Shown one piece after another: positions 1 through 7,780 of a DNA stretch of 18,194 bases (position 1 is its first letter; every line of letters begins with the position of its first letter). Under the pieces are notes generated by a model that saw nothing but the letters and a program-made list of their open reading frames with translations, was not told the DNA's origin and searched no databases. Source of the stretch: JAYQPQ01 sp038145405 (GTDB taxonomy: Bacteria > Pseudomonadota > Gammaproteobacteria > Pseudomonadales > GM7GCV1); the NCBI GenBank assembly GCA_038145405.1, contig JAYQPQ010000037.1, positions 1-18,194 of the forward strand, in the 5' to 3' direction. A program made the translations under genes and the position numbers.

Positions 1-59
1 GCCTGGTCACAACCGGCTAGTGCCATTGGTATCAGCGCCAAATTGAATAGGTTCTTGAG
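1..59 (-). CDS. Possible lipoprotein, N-terminal fragment running off the left edge
   Basis: Read leftwards from about base 59, one frame gives LKNLFNLALIPMALAGC followed by Asp-Gln. This looks like a bacterial lipoprotein signal: a basic start (the in-frame codons just upstream are Cys-Lys-Arg), a hydrophobic core and an LAGC lipobox. No ATG or GTG precedes it in this frame before a stop at 80-78. The first in-frame starts are TTG at 41 and ATG at 26, which leave a very short signal. An ATG at 70-68 lies one base out of frame. It sits just downstream of the second ATPase of the ABC operon, so it could be the next operon gene. The body of the gene lies outside the window, so its function is unknown. 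Confidence 0.35.
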
Positions 60-801
60 TCTCTTGCATACTCCTGTTCAAGGGACTTGGCCCCGGTCAT
101 TTGCAAAAAGGCTGCGGCCAGCCGATCGGTTCCAGCTTGCTTGGTTAAATCCTGCGGGCTTTGGTCGGCGAGCAGCTGACCCTTGTGCAACACCAACACG
201 CGATCCGCTCCTTCCGCTTCGTCGACCAGATGGGTGGCCCAGAGTATCGCCATGCCCTGCTCACGGCACAGGCGGTGGACATAGTCGAGCAAGGCCGTGC
301 GCGAGCCCGGATCGAGACCGACCGTGGCCTCGTCCATCAGCAACACAGCCGGCCGGTGCAACAGGGCGCGTGCCAGTTCAACCTTGCGCCGGTTGCCGCC
401 ACTAAGTGCGCGCACCGGATCGCCGGCGCGCTCGGCTAGACCGACGCGAGCCAGCTCTTCGTCGATACGTGCCTGCGCGGCACCCATGCCGTGCAGCCGA
501 GCGTGAAATGTCAGATTGCCGCGCACACTGAGATCGAGATCCAGGGTCGGCTGCTGGAATACCACGCCGATATGGGCTAGCGCCCTGACCGCCTGGTGGC
601 GCATATCGAAATCAGCTACGCGAATCTCGCCCTCATCGGGTGTATAGAGGCCAGTAAGCAGCTGGAACAGGGTGGATTTGCCGGCGCCGTTGAGGCCCAG
701 CAGCGCACAGAACTGGCCTGCCTCGACGCGGAACCCTAGCGCGTTCAGGGCGCGCAGGCTGCCGTAGGACTTGGTCACAGATTGCAATTCCAGCACCGTG
801 T

Positions 802-805
<4 letters not shown>
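32..805 (-). CDS. ABC transporter ATPase, exporter (ABC-2) type, PQQ-alcohol-dehydrogenase-associated class
   Basis: A 257-residue nucleotide-binding subunit that should power an inner-membrane ABC transporter. Visible motifs are Walker A GLNGAGKST (about 37-45), Q-loop FQQP (83-86), signature LSGGNRRK (134-141), Walker B VLLMDEAT ending in DEA rather than the usual DEP, D-loop GLDP, and H-loop His192. The overall sequence resembles drug or ABC-2 exporter ATPases, in particular the class found beside quinoprotein alcohol dehydrogenases in Pseudomonas-like bacteria. The start ATG overlaps the stop of the preceding ATPase gene (ATGA at 805-802), so translation is probably coupled. Its permease is not in the window and is expected to the left. 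The tail after about residue 235 (MTGAKSLEQ onward) is longer than I would expect and overlaps the possible lipoprotein. The ATPase call is certain; the link to quinoprotein metabolism is inference. Confidence 0.88.
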
Positions 806-1562
<757 letters not shown>

Positions 1563-1566
<4 letters not shown>

Positions 1567-2306
1567 GTGCGCCACCCCGTTGCTCGTCGCTCGAGTGGGC
1601 GAATTATCCAGGCTTCAATAGCCAGAATTACGGCAGCAAACATCAGGGTGTAGGCCAGGATGCTGCTGATGTCGAAGAACTGGAAAAAGCTGTGCAGCTG
1701 AAAGCCGACACCGTTGCTGCGGCCCAGCAGCTCCACCACCAGAACAATTTTCCAGATCAGCGCGATGCCGGATCGTGCAGCGGCCATCAGGTAGGGGTAG
1801 AGCTGCGGCAAATAGACCCGGGTCAGGGTCTGATAGGGCGACAGACGGTAGGCCTTGGCCACTGCCAGCAATTTGCGGTCGACGGCCTTGGCGCCCTCGC
1901 GCACGGTCACCACCACGGTCGGAATCTTGTTGACGGCCACCGCCAGAATGGCTGCCGCCTCGGTCAGGCCAAACCAGATATAGCAGAGGATGATGGTGAC
2001 CAGAGCCGGAATATTCAGACCCAGCACCAGCAGCGAATCCAGGCTCAAGTCGAGGCGCCGCGAATTGCCCATGAGGATACCGATAACGCAGCCGATCAGC
2101 ATGGCCAAGCTGAAGCTGACCACGACGCGGGCCATGGTCACCCCCAGGTGGTAGAGAAGATCGCCACTGGCCAGGTGCTCGCGCAGGGCATGAGCCACAT
2201 CCAGCGGCGAAGGCAGCAAGGGCGAGTGAATGATCAGCGCTACTAGCTGCCAGGCGGCGAAGAAGGCCAGCAGAGAAAGACTGCGAATCCAGATGGGATG
2301 GTTCAC
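1563..2306 (-). CDS. ABC transporter permease, NitT/TauT-type (BPD_transp_1)
   Basis: A 247-residue integral inner-membrane subunit with about six hydrophobic segments. It begins with a membrane segment (roughly 8-25) and has the cytoplasmic EAA-like loop, here KLLAVAKAYRLSPYQTL (about 143-159), which contacts the ATPase. Length and layout match SsuC/TauC-type permeases. The start is GTG at 2306, overlapping the stop of the binding-protein gene by four bases (GTGA), and its own stop overlaps the next ATPase gene. It is therefore the second gene of a translationally coupled operon. It should form the channel for the ligand of the upstream lipoprotein. Family assignment is secure, substrate unknown. 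Confidence 0.92.
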
Positions 2307-3316
2307 GGCAGACGGAACCCGGGCCAGAACAATTCAGTTGGCAGGGCGTCCAGATCGCCGACCAGCTCGGCGCCGCCCTCCTCCGCGAGAATGGCAAACA
2401 GCTGTTGCGCTGCCGCAATTTCCGCTTCCCCATAGTGCTGCGGAATGCCCTCGCGGTAGCCGCGTTTAATCGCTTCGAGCACGGCATCATTCTCCGGTCG
2501 AATCAGGTCGCGCAGGCTGCTCCAGGCATTGTCCGATGCCAGCAACTCGGCCTTGGCTGCGAAGGTCGCCTGCAGAAACTTGCTCAAGTCGTCCGGGTGG
2601 GCAGTGGCCCAGTCGGCGCGGAAGATCCAACCCAGGAGCGGCGGCGCCTGCTCTACGCCCAGGCGCTCAACCAGCTCGGCCATGGTAAAGAGCGGCACCA
2701 TGCCGGCGGCTTCCAGGCGGGCGTTGTAGTGCCAGAAATTGATGGCCATGGAGACCTGCCCACGGAGCATCATCTCGTTCAGCAAGGGCGGCGCAGCAAA
2801 ACTTTCCTCGACCAGACGCGCCATATCCCAGTCCGTTTCGTGACGGGCAAAGGCGCGCAACAGGACCCACATCTTGTCGACCGGTCCGCCGGCGATGCCC
2901 AGCTTTTTACCGGCCATATCCTCCAGCGTCCGAATGTCAGCGGCAGGGTTCACCATGAGCGCCCCCACCGCCAGCGAATAAGGTGCGAACTGGTAGTCGC
3001 GGTTCAGGCTGCGCTGGCGCGCTGCCCAGATCCAGTCGGACACGATGAGGTCGACACGCCCTGCCTGCAGTGCCACTGCCAAGGCATTGTCCGAGGCCAG
3101 GGGTACGATTTCGAGTTCGATGCCCGCCTGCTGGTCCAGGCCCATGTCCTGCAACAGCTGCAACTCCCAGTTGACCGTGCCGTATTGCAACACGCCCACG
3201 CGAAGCAGATCGGCATTCACTGCCCTCGGCTGACAGCCGAGCAGCGCCAGTGCAACAAAGGTCCAGCCAGCCAGGGAAGGAATGCGCAGGGAATGGAGCA
3301 GGCTGGGAAAATTCAT
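2303..3316 (-). CDS. ABC transporter substrate-binding lipoprotein, NMT1/SsuA-like
   Basis: A 337-residue periplasmic binding protein. It has a lipoprotein signal with the lipobox LLGC (Cys28), so it should be anchored to the outer face of the inner membrane. The mature part starts with LRVGVLQYGTVNWELQLLQ and continues with typical class II binding-protein elements: the DLIVSDW strand (about 87-93), LEDMAGKKLGIAGG (about 131-144) and a C-terminal helical region ending in FWPGFRLP. The fold matches the NitT/TauT binding proteins, which includes relatives found in quinoprotein alcohol dehydrogenase clusters. It is the first gene of the operon. ATG at 3316 lacks an obvious Shine-Dalgarno sequence. 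A hairpin at 3334-3366 lies in its leader. The ligand is unknown. Confidence 0.88.
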   Translation of the reverse strand: MNFPSLLHSLRIPSLAGWTFVALALLGCQPRAVNADLLRVGVLQYGTVNWELQLLQDMGLDQQAGIELEIVPLASDNALAVALQAGRVDLIVSDWIWAARQRSLNRDYQFAPYSLAVGALMVNPAADIRTLEDMAGKKLGIAGGPVDKMWVLLRAFARHETDWDMARLVEESFAAPPLLNEMMLRGQVSMAINFWHYNARLEAAGMVPLFTMAELVERLGVEQAPPLLGWIFRADWATAHPDDLSKFLQATFAAKAELLASDNAWSSLRDLIRPENDAVLEAIKRGYREGIPQHYGEAEIAAAQQLFAILAEEGGAELVGDLDALPTELFWPGFRLP

Positions 3317-3333
3317 GCTAAGTGGTAATTGCG

Positions 3334-3366
3334 ACCGGGCTTTTTTGGCCTAATCTTGTGCCCGGT
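3334..3366 (-). promoter_or_regulatory. Hairpin in the leader of the ABC operon
   Basis: The arms ACCGGGC and GCCCGGT are perfect complements separated by 19 bases, and the structure ends 17 bases before the ATG of the binding-protein gene. On the minus strand the 3' arm is preceded by a run of six A. It could be a leader structure that controls translation or termination, but I do not recognise a known riboswitch core. The surrounding 137-base gap (3317-3453) should also hold the operon promoter. I could not pick clear -35 and -10 boxes. Confidence 0.35.
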
Positions 3367-3453
3367 TCCTTGTTCACTATCTGGTTACCATTGTGCATAC
3401 AGCGCCCATGGTTGGAAACCGCCGGGACAAATCTTCACAGACTGGTAACCCGT

Positions 3454-4137
3454 TCAGGTCGGCGACACCGTCAACTGACTGAGCGCACGTAGAGCCTTGG
3501 CGTACTGGCGCACGATACGGCGCAGGGTCGACAGATAACGCATGCTGCTTTCCATGGAGCGCATGCTGATCTCGCGCGACTGCGCGGCGCTGCGCAGCGA
3601 CTGCAACTGCTGGTGCACCTGCTCCTCCGTCATGCTGCGATCCAAGGCGACCTGGCCAGCCAGACCGAGCAATCGGCGCTCCTCCAGCATCAGCGCCTTG
3701 AGCGCGCGATCGGGCGATTCGGCGGTTGCACGATCGAGAAATTGCGGCTGCGAAACGCGTTCGGACGCCGAGACAAAAAGCCCTGACAGCCAGTGCCGCA
3801 AACGACCCTCCAGCGGGATCATCAACAGCGCACCAATCAGGTTGAACAGGGTGTGGAAAATGGCCAGCGACACCGCCGGGTTGGGATCCAGGTTGAGGCC
3901 GTCCTGCACCACAAACACCAGAGTCAGCAGCAGCCCCAGCAGGATCACCGCCACGGCGCTGGATGACTGCACCAGGGCAGTGGCGGCAAAGCCGGTGAGG
4001 AACGCCATGGGACGCGTGCTGGTCCAGCGCTGCAACAAGCCTTGCAAAGCGCCGCCCCCAGCCAGCTTGAGGCCTTCCGTCATCAGGGTCATGCCGAGCA
4101 GGAATAGACCCAGGCCACCCAGCAACATCGCCATCAC
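3454..4137 (-). pseudogene. Na/phosphate cotransporter-like gene with a large internal deletion
   Basis: A 227-residue open frame. The N-terminus is a clear first repeat of the Na/Pi cotransporter family (NptA/YjbB-like, PF02690): GGLGLFLLGMTLMTEGLKL, then TALVQSSSA at about 54-62. Family members normally continue with GANIGTT, several helices, a second QSSSA repeat with another GANIGTT, and only then the HxLFN segment and a PhoU-like helical tail. Here QSSSA is followed after about 40 residues by IFHTLFNLIGALLMIPL and then an 80-residue PhoU-like tail. Roughly 200-300 residues are therefore missing, including both GANIGTT motifs. The frame is otherwise open, with a good CAGGAG site (4150-4145) before GTG 4137 or ATG 4134. 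It may be a decayed gene or a remodelled single-repeat protein; I favour non-functional for transport. Confidence 0.6.
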
Positions 4138-4175
4138 TGCGCTACTCCTGGTAAAAAAAGCCGGGGTTCAAAAAC

Positions 4176-4721
4176 TCAACTCTGCTGCCAAAGCACTTCG
4201 CCAATACCGCCCTCGGCCGCCAGGGTGCGCGCCAACACAAAAAGATAGTCCGACAAGCGATTGAGATAGCGCAGTCCCTCGAGGCTGATGTCCTCGATCT
4301 CGGACAGACTCACCAGGGTACGCTCGGCGCGCCGGCAGACGGTGCGTACGACATGGGCCTGGGCGGTGATCTTATCGCCGCCAGGCAGAATAAAGTTTTT
4401 CAGGGGTGGCAGGGCTTCGTTCAAATGATCGATATGGGCTTCCAGCGCGGAAACGGACTCGCTGCGAATCAGGGCCTGGCCCGGCAGCGACAGCTCCCCG
4501 CCCAGATCGAACAGGCGATGCTGTATTTCCCGCAGCACACCGATATGCGGCGACTCGGGCGTCAGCAGCGCCGCCAGCAACCCAAGCTGAGCGTTGGTCT
4601 CATCGACATCGCCCATGGCAGCCACCCGGGTGTGGCTTTTGCGCACGCGATCGCCGTCGCCCAATCCGGTTTCCCCGGCGTCGCCCTGCCGCGTATAAAT
4701 TTTTGTCAGCCGGAAACCCAT
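4176..4721 (-). CDS. Cob(I)alamin adenosyltransferase, PduO/MMAB type
   Basis: Transfers the adenosyl group of ATP to cob(I)alamin in the cytoplasm, making adenosylcobalamin. The family (PF01923) motifs are all present in this 181-residue protein: the N-terminal ATP-binding segment TRQGDAGETGLGDG (about 10-23), GDVDETNAQLG (about 37-47), FILPGG near 110, RTVCRRAER near 126-134 and NRLSDYLFVLAR near 154-165. I chose ATG 4721 because GGAG lies six bases upstream; the longer GTG start at 4733 has no ribosome binding site. A TATAAT box at 4755-4750 fits a promoter about 28 bases before the ATG. The gene is divergent from a riboswitch-controlled B12 uptake operon, which strongly supports the role. 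The Na/Pi remnant follows 38 bases downstream. Confidence 0.95.
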   Translation of the reverse strand: MGFRLTKIYTRQGDAGETGLGDGDRVRKSHTRVAAMGDVDETNAQLGLLAALLTPESPHIGVLREIQHRLFDLGGELSLPGQALIRSESVSALEAHIDHLNEALPPLKNFILPGGDKITAQAHVVRTVCRRAERTLVSLSEIEDISLEGLRYLNRLSDYLFVLARTLAAEGGIGEVLWQQS

Positions 4722-4749
4722 GCTGCGCTCCACTTTGAAGAGTTCTTGG

Positions 4750-4755
4750 ATTATA
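4750..4755 (-). promoter_or_regulatory. -10 box for the adenosyltransferase gene
   Basis: A perfect TATAAT on the minus strand. Transcription would begin near 4743, giving a leader of about 22 bases before ATG 4721. No convincing -35 is visible at the right distance (the best is AGTCAA with 17 bases between). The palindrome at 4790-4805 lies about 35 bases upstream of this box, so one DNA-binding protein could affect both divergent promoters. Confidence 0.45.
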
Positions 4756-4772
4756 CGCCCGCCCCTCGGAGT

Positions 4773-4801
4773 TTGACTTGCCGTTTAATGACCAATACAT
4801 T
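4773..4801 (+). promoter_or_regulatory. Promoter of the B12 uptake operon
   Basis: TTGACT at 4773-4778 (5 of 6 to the sigma70 -35) and TACATT at 4796-4801 (4 of 6 to the -10) are 17 bases apart. Transcription would start near 4808, just before the first conserved element of the cobalamin riboswitch, which is where it should be. The -10 lies inside a 16-base palindrome. Confidence 0.55.
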
Positions 4802-4805
4802 GGTC
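4790..4805. promoter_or_regulatory. Operator-like palindrome GACCAATACATTGGTC
   Basis: Two perfect 7-base arms (GACCAAT and ATTGGTC) flank a 2-base centre. It covers the proposed -10 of the B12 operon and lies between the two divergent promoters. The size and symmetry suit a dimeric repressor of the TetR or MarR kind, but no regulator gene lies nearby. Assigning a regulator would be speculation. Confidence 0.4.
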
Positions 4806-4811
4806 CCATCC

Positions 4812-4995
4812 TTTGGTGCCCGACGATTCGATCTGCCAGATCGAATTGTGTCGGGGTAAACGGGAAGTGTGGTGCGCTGAAGCCCTTATTCTGGCTGACT
4901 TCAGCAACGCCACCGCTGCCCCCGCAACGGTAAGCCGCAAGGCGAGCCCGATACCGGCCCGAGCGATGCAATGCTTCGATGTAGCGGAGGGCTTC
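4812..4995 (+). ncRNA. Cobalamin (adenosylcobalamin) riboswitch
   Basis: The expected elements appear in order in the leader of the BtuB-like gene. They are TTTGGTGCC (4812-4820); a long hairpin with arms GATTCGATCT and AGATCGAATT; GGGTAAACGGGAA (4854-4866); a stem-loop built on GCTGAAG and CTTCAGC and closed by GGTG and CACC; the B12 box GCTGCCCCCGCAACGGTAA (4915-4933); GATACCGGCC (4950-4959), which matches the conserved RATACCGGCC segment; and a degenerate 3' element GCGGAGGGC (4984-4992). The gene it controls is a B12-type TonB receptor. The aptamer end is approximate. The expression platform is described separately. Confidence 0.93.
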
Positions 4996-5035
4996 ATCTG
5001 GCTGTCAGTGCTCCGCATCGGCATCCATTCCCCTC

Positions 5036-5070
5036 CCTCGATCGATTGTTTTAACCAAATACGATTGAGG
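5036..5070 (+). promoter_or_regulatory. Hairpin that can sequester the btuB ribosome binding site
   Basis: CCTCGATCG (5036-5044) pairs with CGATTGAGG (5062-5070) over nine base pairs including one G-U, around a 17-base loop. The 3' arm contains the GAGG Shine-Dalgarno for GTG 5076. There is no T-run after it, so it looks like a translation-blocking platform for the cobalamin riboswitch rather than a terminator. How it switches is inferred. Confidence 0.55.
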
Positions 5071-5075
5071 TGTTA

Positions 5076-6857
5076 GTGAAATCTTCTTATCTGTTTCCCG
5101 GCGCCGTCGCGCTGGCCCTGATCACGCCGGCTCAGGCCGACTATCTGGAAGAAATTCTCGTGGTCGCCAACCGCGTCCAGCAGTCGCTGGCCGAATCCAT
5201 GGCGTCCGTCGAGGTCATCGGCGCCGAGGAACTGGCCGCCAGCCAGTCCCGGGATTTGCTCGAGCTGCTGTCTGGCCGCGCCGGTATCAGCCTGGCGCGC
5301 GACGGCGGCACCGGCAAAAACACCAGCCTTTTTGTGCGTGGCACGGACTCGGACCACACCCTGGTCTACATCGACGGCCAGTCGATGAACGGCCTGTCCG
5401 ATGGCCGGGCGCGGCTGGAATACCTGCCCCTGGACCAGTTCGAACGCGTGGAAATTGTGCGCGGTGCGCGCTCCAGTCTGTACGGTTCCGAAGCCATTGG
5501 CGGCGTTATCCGTCTGTTTAACCGGCGCCCGGACGCAGCCAGCCTGGGCGGGAACCTGTCGCTGGTCGGCGGCACTCACGACTACCAGTCCCTGGCGGCC
5601 AACGCCTATACGCAGATCGGCGCTACCGGCCTACACGCGTCCTTTAGCGACACCAATGTCGGCGGCTTCGATTCCCGAGTCGCCGGCAACCCGGATCGCG
5701 ACGGCTATGAAAACCGCTCCTGGCAGTTGAGCGCCCGCCACGATTTTGCCAAAGGCAATTCGGTGCGCCTGCAACACAGTCGCACCGATGGCAGTACCCG
5801 CTTTGATGAAAGCAATTGGGCTGGCGGCATCGACGGCGAAGACGACTATGTGCGCATAAACACGTCGCTGGACGTCTATCTGGCGCTGTCTCCGAACTGG
5901 CAAAGCGAGTTTTCCCTGGGTCGGTTCAAGGATGCTTACGACAACCTCGGCATCTTCGGCCCCTTTATTTCGGATTCCCATCGCGACAGTGCCAGCTGGA
6001 TCAACCACTTCACCCTGCCTTCCGGCCAGCAGGCCAGCCTGGGTGTGGACTACGACAAGGATCGCTACACCAGCAACTTCCTGGCCGAGGAAGAGCGCGA
6101 CAACCTGGCAGCCCTGGCCTACCTGGAGTTCGGTACCCAGGTATTCCCGCTGTCTGTCTCGGTGCGCAACGACTGGAACGAGCTGTACGGCAGCCACACC
6201 ACCGGCGGCTTTACTGCCGGCTGGAACCCCGTAAGCATCGGCCAGTTCTGGTTGAGCCTGGGCACCGCCTTCAAGGCTCCCAACTTCTTCGATCTTTACG
6301 GCTTCGGCGGTGACCCCAATCTGGAGCCCGAGGAGTCCAGGAGCTATGAGCTCGGCTGGCGCTTCCTGACCCCGGACACCCTCTATAGCGCTGCCCTGTT
6401 CCGCATCCGCACCAAAAATCTGATCGAGTTCGATAACAACCTGTTCCAGATTTTCAACTCCGGCGATGTCGAGATCACCGGCCTGGAGCTGGGCGCCGAA
6501 ACCGATCTGGCGGGTTATATCCTCGGCGCCAGCTTTACCCATCTGCAGCACGAGAACCTCGACACCGGCGAAGAGCTGGTGCGCCGTCCGGCCAATTCCC
6601 TGCGTCTGGACGCGAGCCGCCACTTTGGCGACCTGACCCTGACTCTGGTGGGGCTGGCGCAATCCTCGCGCGCCGATATCGGCAATGTCGAACTCGACGG
6701 CTACGAAGTGCTGGATGTGCTGGTCAGCTATCGGCTGCGCGACAACCTGAGTTTGCGCGGCAAGGTCGGCAATGTCTTCGATCGCGACTACCAGCTGGTG
6801 GACGGCTTCAATAACGGAGGCCGTTCGGTGCAGGCCTCGGTCGACTACCGCTTCTGA
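5076..6857 (+). CDS. btuB: TonB-dependent vitamin B12 receptor, BtuB-like
   Basis: An outer-membrane receptor that imports cobalamin using TonB energy. The 593-residue protein has a signal peptide (MKSSYLFPGAVALALITPAQA), then a TonB box-like EEILVVANR. A plug domain follows, with SLFVRGTDSDHTLVYIDG (about 84-101) and the conserved FERVEIVRGARSSLYGSEAIGG (about 122-143). A 22-strand barrel ends in the terminal Phe of VDYRF. The length is close to E. coli BtuB. I chose GTG 5076 because GAGG (5067-5070) is five bases upstream; GTG 5070 overlaps that site. A cobalamin riboswitch precedes it and a BtuF-like gene overlaps its stop (TGATG). The substrate could be another corrinoid. Confidence 0.93.
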   Translation: MKSSYLFPGAVALALITPAQADYLEEILVVANRVQQSLAESMASVEVIGAEELAASQSRDLLELLSGRAGISLARDGGTGKNTSLFVRGTDSDHTLVYIDGQSMNGLSDGRARLEYLPLDQFERVEIVRGARSSLYGSEAIGGVIRLFNRRPDAASLGGNLSLVGGTHDYQSLAANAYTQIGATGLHASFSDTNVGGFDSRVAGNPDRDGYENRSWQLSARHDFAKGNSVRLQHSRTDGSTRFDESNWAGGIDGEDDYVRINTSLDVYLALSPNWQSEFSLGRFKDAYDNLGIFGPFISDSHRDSASWINHFTLPSGQQASLGVDYDKDRYTSNFLAEEERDNLAALAYLEFGTQVFPLSVSVRNDWNELYGSHTTGGFTAGWNPVSIGQFWLSLGTAFKAPNFFDLYGFGGDPNLEPEESRSYELGWRFLTPDTLYSAALFRIRTKNLIEFDNNLFQIFNSGDVEITGLELGAETDLAGYILGASFTHLQHENLDTGEELVRRPANSLRLDASRHFGDLTLTLVGLAQSSRADIGNVELDGYEVLDVLVSYRLRDNLSLRGKVGNVFDRDYQLVDGFNNGGRSVQASVDYRF

Positions 6858-7780
6858 TGCGCATCGTCTCGCTGCTGCCCAGCGCCACGGAAATTCTCTG
6901 TGCGCTGGGCCTGGATGCGCAGTTGGTGGGTATCTCCCACGAGTGCGACTATCCCGATCAGATCGCTCGCCTGCCGGCGGTGACCCGTTCGCGCATGACC
7001 AAGGGTGCTTCCAGCGCACAGATCGACGCCGAGGTGCGCGACCACCTGTCCCAGGCCGACGCCCTGTACGAGCTCGACCTGCCGCTGCTGGCCCAACTCA
7101 AGCCAGACCTGCTGGTAACCCAGGCGCTTTGTGATGTCTGTGCCGTATCCGCAGATGAGGTTAACGATGCTGCCCAGACCCTGCTGTCTTGTCCCGAGGT
7201 GATCAACCTGGAGCCCATGTCGCTGGCGGATGTGTTCGACACCATGGCGCAGGTCGGCCAGGTCACCGGCCGCCAGGCCGAAGCCGCCGCTTGGGCTGCA
7301 CAGGCCAGGGCCCGCATCGAGCGGGTCCTCCAACTGCCCGCGCTGAACCCGAGGCCACGTCTGGCCTTTCTGGAATGGATCGATCCTCCCTTCAATGCCG
7401 GCCACTGGACCCCTGAACTGATTGAGATGGCCGGCGCCACCGACTGCCTGGGTAACCTGCACCAGCCCTCGCGCACCCTGGCACCAGACGCATTGCAGGC
7501 TGCCGAGCCGGATTATCTGGTGATCGCCCTGTGTGGCTTTGACCTGCAGCGCACGGCGCAGGACATGCCCCTGCTGCAAAGGTTGCCGGGCTGGCGCGAG
7601 CTGCCCTGCGTACAAAACGGCCAGGTTTATCTGGTCGATGGCAACTGGTATTTCAACCGGCCCGGACCCCGGCTCATCGACAGCCTGGAGATTCTGGCCT
7701 CTATCCTTCACCCCAAGCAGTTTGCGCTGGCCGATGCCATTCGCCCGGCACAGCGCTGGAACACGGAGGCTTCCTTATGA
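6857..7780 (+). CDS. BtuF-like cobalamin-binding protein without a signal peptide
   Basis: A 307-residue member of the periplasmic-binding-protein family PF01497 (COG0614). It starts directly at the first strand, MRIVSLLPSATEILCALGL, followed by LVGISHECDYP (about 23-33), ALCDVCAVS (about 90-98), the central linking helix near 120-145 and a second lobe with AFLEWIDPPFNAGHWTPELIEMAG. There is no signal peptide, and the ATG overlaps the receptor stop by one base, leaving no room for one. The protein is therefore probably cytoplasmic, unlike classical BtuF. The ISHECDYP and CDVC motifs mark a known group annotated as cobalamin-binding proteins. Its role may be to hold or deliver corrinoid to the adenosyltransferase. 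The next gene overlaps its end (ATGA). Confidence 0.85.
   Translation: MRIVSLLPSATEILCALGLDAQLVGISHECDYPDQIARLPAVTRSRMTKGASSAQIDAEVRDHLSQADALYELDLPLLAQLKPDLLVTQALCDVCAVSADEVNDAAQTLLSCPEVINLEPMSLADVFDTMAQVGQVTGRQAEAAAWAAQARARIERVLQLPALNPRPRLAFLEWIDPPFNAGHWTPELIEMAGATDCLGNLHQPSRTLAPDALQAAEPDYLVIALCGFDLQRTAQDMPLLQRLPGWRELPCVQNGQVYLVDGNWYFNRPGPRLIDSLEILASILHPKQFALADAIRPAQRWNTEASL

Noticed and set aside
1615..2490. Minus-strand frame of 291 codons overlapping the permease
   Set aside because: It overlaps the permease in another frame; its Gly/Arg/His-rich product has no membrane segments or motifs.
2405..3328. Plus-strand open frame of 307 codons opposite the binding-protein gene
   Set aside because: A shadow of the binding-protein reading frame; His/Gln-rich with no domain and no ribosome binding site.
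5631..7019. Long minus-strand open frame (462 codons) opposite btuB
   Set aside because: It is antisense to a clear TonB receptor and the start of the BtuF-like gene, has low-complexity Gln/Ala/Val-rich content with no recognisable domain, and is expected by chance in GC-rich coding DNA.
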